From assembly GCA_964565715.1 (NCBI GenBank), contig CAZMGG010000119.1, positions 1 to 17,349 on the forward strand: a stretch of 17,349 nucleotides of DNA, in the 5' to 3' direction. Below are positions 15,561 through 17,349 of this stretch, in pieces. The stretch's first letter is position 1; the number at the start of each line of letters is the position of its first letter. Both the position numbers and the translations under genes were made by a program. The notes under the pieces are model-generated. The model was not told the DNA's origin. It was given only the letters and a program-made list of their open reading frames with translations, and made no database searches. This DNA comes from CAZMGG01 sp964565715. GTDB taxonomy: Bacteria; Planctomycetota; UBA1135; UBA2386.

Positions 15561-15616
15561 CCAAGAAACCCCACTCTGCGACCCGCCTCCCCCACTCAGC
15601 AACCCGGGCTACCCAC
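15549..15616 (-). promoter_or_regulatory. Phased array of MraZ-type boxes
   Basis: On the minus strand GTGGG occurs at 15616-15612, 15595-15591, 15574-15570 and 15553-15549, spaced exactly 21 bases apart, about two helix turns. Between them, 10 bases after each GTGGG, is CGGGT, CGGGT, then a degenerate TTGGT (15606-15602, 15585-15581, 15564-15560). The first two units therefore read TGGG-N5-CGGG, the spacing known for E. coli MraZ sites (TGGG repeats separated by 5). The repeat units also share GA just before each later GTGGG. The array overlaps the promoter spacer and -35. Binding by MraZ is inferred. Confidence 0.7.
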
Positions 15617-15628
15617 AGAGCTTGTGGC

Positions 15629-15650
15629 GGGGGTCGGGTTGGGGGGAGGG
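15629..15650 (+). repeat. G-quadruplex-type tract upstream of mraZ
   Basis: On the plus strand four G runs of 5, 3, 6 and 3 are separated by loops of 2, 2 and 1 bases. This satisfies the usual G-quadruplex pattern and lies just upstream of the MraZ boxes, on the strand opposite to the mraZ coding strand. Whether it folds in cells is unknown, and such runs arise readily in GC-rich DNA. Confidence 0.45.
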
Positions 15651-15796
15651 TGGACCCCATGGGTCGGGGCGTGAAGGAATGGGGTGAGGCGTGCGATCGC
15701 GGAGAAATTCCCTGGTTTGGGGGGCCAGGACGGTGCCCCGGCAGCCCTCGGTTCCCTGTCGCCGGTCGAAAGCGGGGTGTGCGGTGGGGAGCGCGC

Positions 15797-17349
15797 TCAC
15801 TCCAGCCTCCGGGCGATGCGCAGGCCGATGTTGGCGGTCCGCGCCGTCCGGGCGATCGTGACGCGCCGCGAGCAGGTCGCGTCCTCCACCGCGCGGAAGT
15901 AGCTGCCGCCGCGCACGACCACCTGGTCGGTCCGGCCGCCCAGCAATTCGCCGTCGCCGGGGCCGAACCGCAGTTGGTCGTAGTTCCCGTAGGTCCCGCG
16001 GGTGAACTCGGCGACGTTGCCGTGCACGTCGTAGAGCCCGAATCCGGTCGGCTCATAGCTGCCCACCGGCGCGTGCACCACGTAGCCGTCGTCCAGTTCG
16101 GGCCAGAACTTGGCGTCGGGCACCGCCAGGCTTGGCCCGCGGGACTGCAGCCCGTCGGCGGCGTTGAACCGGCCCTTGGTGCCGTCGCGCACCAGCACGC
16201 CGCGCTCGTCGCCGAACCACCACTTCGTGCGCGTGCCCGCCCGGCAGGCGTGCTCCCACTGCGCCTCGGTCGGCAGATCCCAGCCGCGCCGGCGCGCCCA
16301 GTGCAGCGCCTCGTCGATGGTCACGTTCTCGACGGGGTGAGCCAGCGTCGGCGCCCCCGCCCGGCCGTCGGGCTTGTCCTTGCTCGGGTTCTCACCAGCC
16401 GCGAGCCGCTGCCACTGCCCCTGGGTCACCTCGTACTTGCCCAGGAAGAACGGGTCGAGCAACGGCTGCTGGTCGGCCTGCCACTCGCTCTCCCAGCCGC
16501 CCTCGCTCTGCGGCGTGCCGATGTCCGCCACCCCGCCGGGCACCAGCAGCAGGACGATGCCGGTGTCGCCGGTGATGCGGAACCGCCCGGTCTGCGGGTC
16601 GCGCTCCGGTCGCTGACCCGAACGCGGCAGCCAGAACGCCTGCAGGTCCGAGTCGGGGTCCTGGCCCAGCGGCACCAACCCCTCCTGCGGCGCAATCTGC
16701 CGCGCGCCGAACTTCGGGTGCCGCGCGACCGCCGCGATCGCCGCGTCCCACGCCGCCTTCTGGTCGTCGATGGTCGCGTTCCTCACGCGCCGTGACCATT
16801 CGAGGGTGTCCGTCGCCTCCGCCAACCGCCCACCCGGCGCCCGGAACGCCGCCAGCCCGGCTGTGAACTCCGCCAACGCGTCGTGCACGACCTGCTCGCT
16901 CGGATCCTCGAACACCGGCCGCTCGCCGACCATCCGCGCCCGGCGCCGCAGTTCCTCGAGCGCCGCCCCGTGATCCGGCAGGTCACCAAGCCATGCCTCC
17001 ACGTCGGCCATCCACTGCTGCTGGGCAGCGACGCGCGCCGAACCTTCCGGCTGCAACTCGGCGTCGGCGCGCTCCAGGAAGCGGCGCAGTTTCACCCCGT
17101 CGCCCAACCGCCTGAAGTCGACCAGCAGCGTCTCCGCCCGCCGCGCCTGCTCGTCGGCGATGCGGCGCTGGGCGTCCGCCTCGCGCCACTGCCAGACCGC
17201 CACGCCGAGCCCCACGGTCACCGACAGCACGAACGCCAGCGCCAGCAGCGCCTGCTTGCGGTAGCGCCGGTAGACCTTGCCCAGCAGGTACCCGGCGGTC
17301 GGCGGCCCGGCGGTGACCGGCTCCTCGCGTTCGTAGCGCTCGAGGTCGG
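15797..17349 (-). CDS. Ser/Thr kinase C-terminus with a membrane helix and FGE-like domain (partial)
   Basis: Partial: the 5' end is beyond the window, and at least 516 residues are visible. The first visible residues, Asp-Leu-Glu-Arg-Tyr followed by Pro-Val-Thr-Ala-Gly-Pro-Pro and a basic Tyr-Arg-Arg-Tyr-Arg-Lys, match the end of kinase domains in membrane Ser/Thr kinases, so a kinase domain probably precedes. One membrane helix follows (about 32-52 of the visible part), then a helical, Arg/Glu-rich region, then an FGE-sulfatase-type domain from about residue 265. That domain has Tyr-Glu-Val-Thr-Gln, Leu-Pro-Thr-Glu-Ala-Gln-Trp-Glu, Gly-Leu-Tyr-Asp-Val-His-Gly-Asn-Val-Ala-Glu and Arg-Gly-Gly-Ser-Tyr. 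The cysteine expected just after Arg-Gly-Gly-Ser-Tyr is missing, so formylglycine formation is unlikely and a sensing or binding role is more plausible. Confidence 0.85.
   Translation of the reverse strand, partial: DLERYEREEPVTAGPPTAGYLLGKVYRRYRKQALLALAFVLSVTVGLGVAVWQWREADAQRRIADEQARRAETLLVDFRRLGDGVKLRRFLERADAELQPEGSARVAAQQQWMADVEAWLGDLPDHGAALEELRRRARMVGERPVFEDPSEQVVHDALAEFTAGLAAFRAPGGRLAEATDTLEWSRRVRNATIDDQKAAWDAAIAAVARHPKFGARQIAPQEGLVPLGQDPDSDLQAFWLPRSGQRPERDPQTGRFRITGDTGIVLLLVPGGVADIGTPQSEGGWESEWQADQQPLLDPFFLGKYEVTQGQWQRLAAGENPSKDKPDGRAGAPTLAHPVENVTIDEALHWARRRGWDLPTEAQWEHACRAGTRTKWWFGDERGVLVRDGTKGRFNAADGLQSRGPSLAVPDAKFWPELDDGYVVHAPVGSYEPTGFGLYDVHGNVAEFTRGTYGNYDQLRFGPGDGELLGGRTDQVVVRGGSYFRAVEDATCSRRVTIARTARTANIGLRIARRLE

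Larger units (their letters stand above)
15491..15796. other. Intergenic regulatory region between the kinase gene and mraZ
   Basis: 306 bases without a convincing gene. From the mraZ side it holds a 5' leader of about 40 bases, a sigma70-like promoter, the MraZ-type box array, a G-rich tract (15629-15650), a near-palindrome around 15653-15665, and a short GC stem (GGGGC/GCCCC, 15721-15739) without a T run. No clear terminator for the kinase gene is visible, so some read-through into mraZ is possible. Confidence 0.6.

Noticed and set aside
15721..15739. Possible terminator hairpin GGGGC-N9-GCCCC after the kinase gene
   Set aside because: The stem is only five pairs and no T run follows on the minus strand, so it does not qualify as an intrinsic terminator.
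15609..15800. Minus-strand ORF of 63 codons whose GTG overlaps the kinase stop (GTGA)
   Set aside because: The overlap is tempting, but the peptide is Pro/Arg-rich without a motif, has no homologue I recognise, and ends within the MraZ box array, so it is more likely chance.
1..17349. CRISPR array, tRNA, rRNA, insertion sequence or prophage genes
   Set aside because: I saw no regular repeat-spacer pattern, no tRNA-like cloverleaf, no rRNA sequence and no transposase or phage motif in the reading frames.

Overview
This is a very GC-rich bacterial window in which every convincing gene is on the minus strand, so genes are described from high to low coordinates. Most of it is one division and cell-wall (dcw) operon: mraZ, rsmH, an ftsL-like gene, ftsI, murE, murF, mraY, ftsW, a LysM gene, murG, murC and murB. 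After murB come a SanA/YdcF-like gene and an unrecognised lipoprotein gene. Long plus-strand ORFs are antisense shadows caused by GC-rich third positions.

Organism: the gene upstream of mraZ is the C-terminal part of a Ser/Thr kinase fused, through one membrane helix, to a formylglycine-generating-enzyme-like (FGE) domain. That architecture, its juxtamembrane sequence and the lack of ftsZ at the end of the dcw cluster suggest a Planctomycetota-like bacterium that keeps peptidoglycan synthesis. MurE carries the DNPR motif of meso-diaminopimelate-adding enzymes, so the wall is probably of the DAP type. The assignment is an inference; Myxococcota and other kinase-rich phyla are not excluded.

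Layout: 17349-15797, kinase/FGE protein, cut by the window edge. 15796-15491, a regulatory intergenic region with a G-rich tract, a phased array of MraZ-type boxes and a good sigma70-like promoter. 15490-2059, the dcw genes, nearly all overlapping by 1-16 bases or separated by a few bases. 2071-27, the SanA-like and lipoprotein genes, coupled to the operon by overlapping stops and starts.

How the genes work together: MraZ probably represses its own promoter and thus the operon; RsmH methylates 16S rRNA; MurB, MurC, MurE and MurF make the UDP-MurNAc-pentapeptide; MraY and MurG make lipid I and lipid II; FtsW polymerises and FtsI cross-links the glycan at the septum; the FtsL-like and LysM proteins are single-pass membrane proteins likely to help organise this.

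Points of interest: murD is missing from its usual place between mraY and ftsW. ddl, ftsQ, ftsA and ftsZ are missing after murB. A two-LysM membrane protein sits between ftsW and murG. MraY has an insertion of about 60 residues. Four exact 21-base-spaced GTGGG boxes overlap the mraZ promoter. A degenerate copy of the 3' end of the SanA-like gene lies inside the downstream lipoprotein gene.
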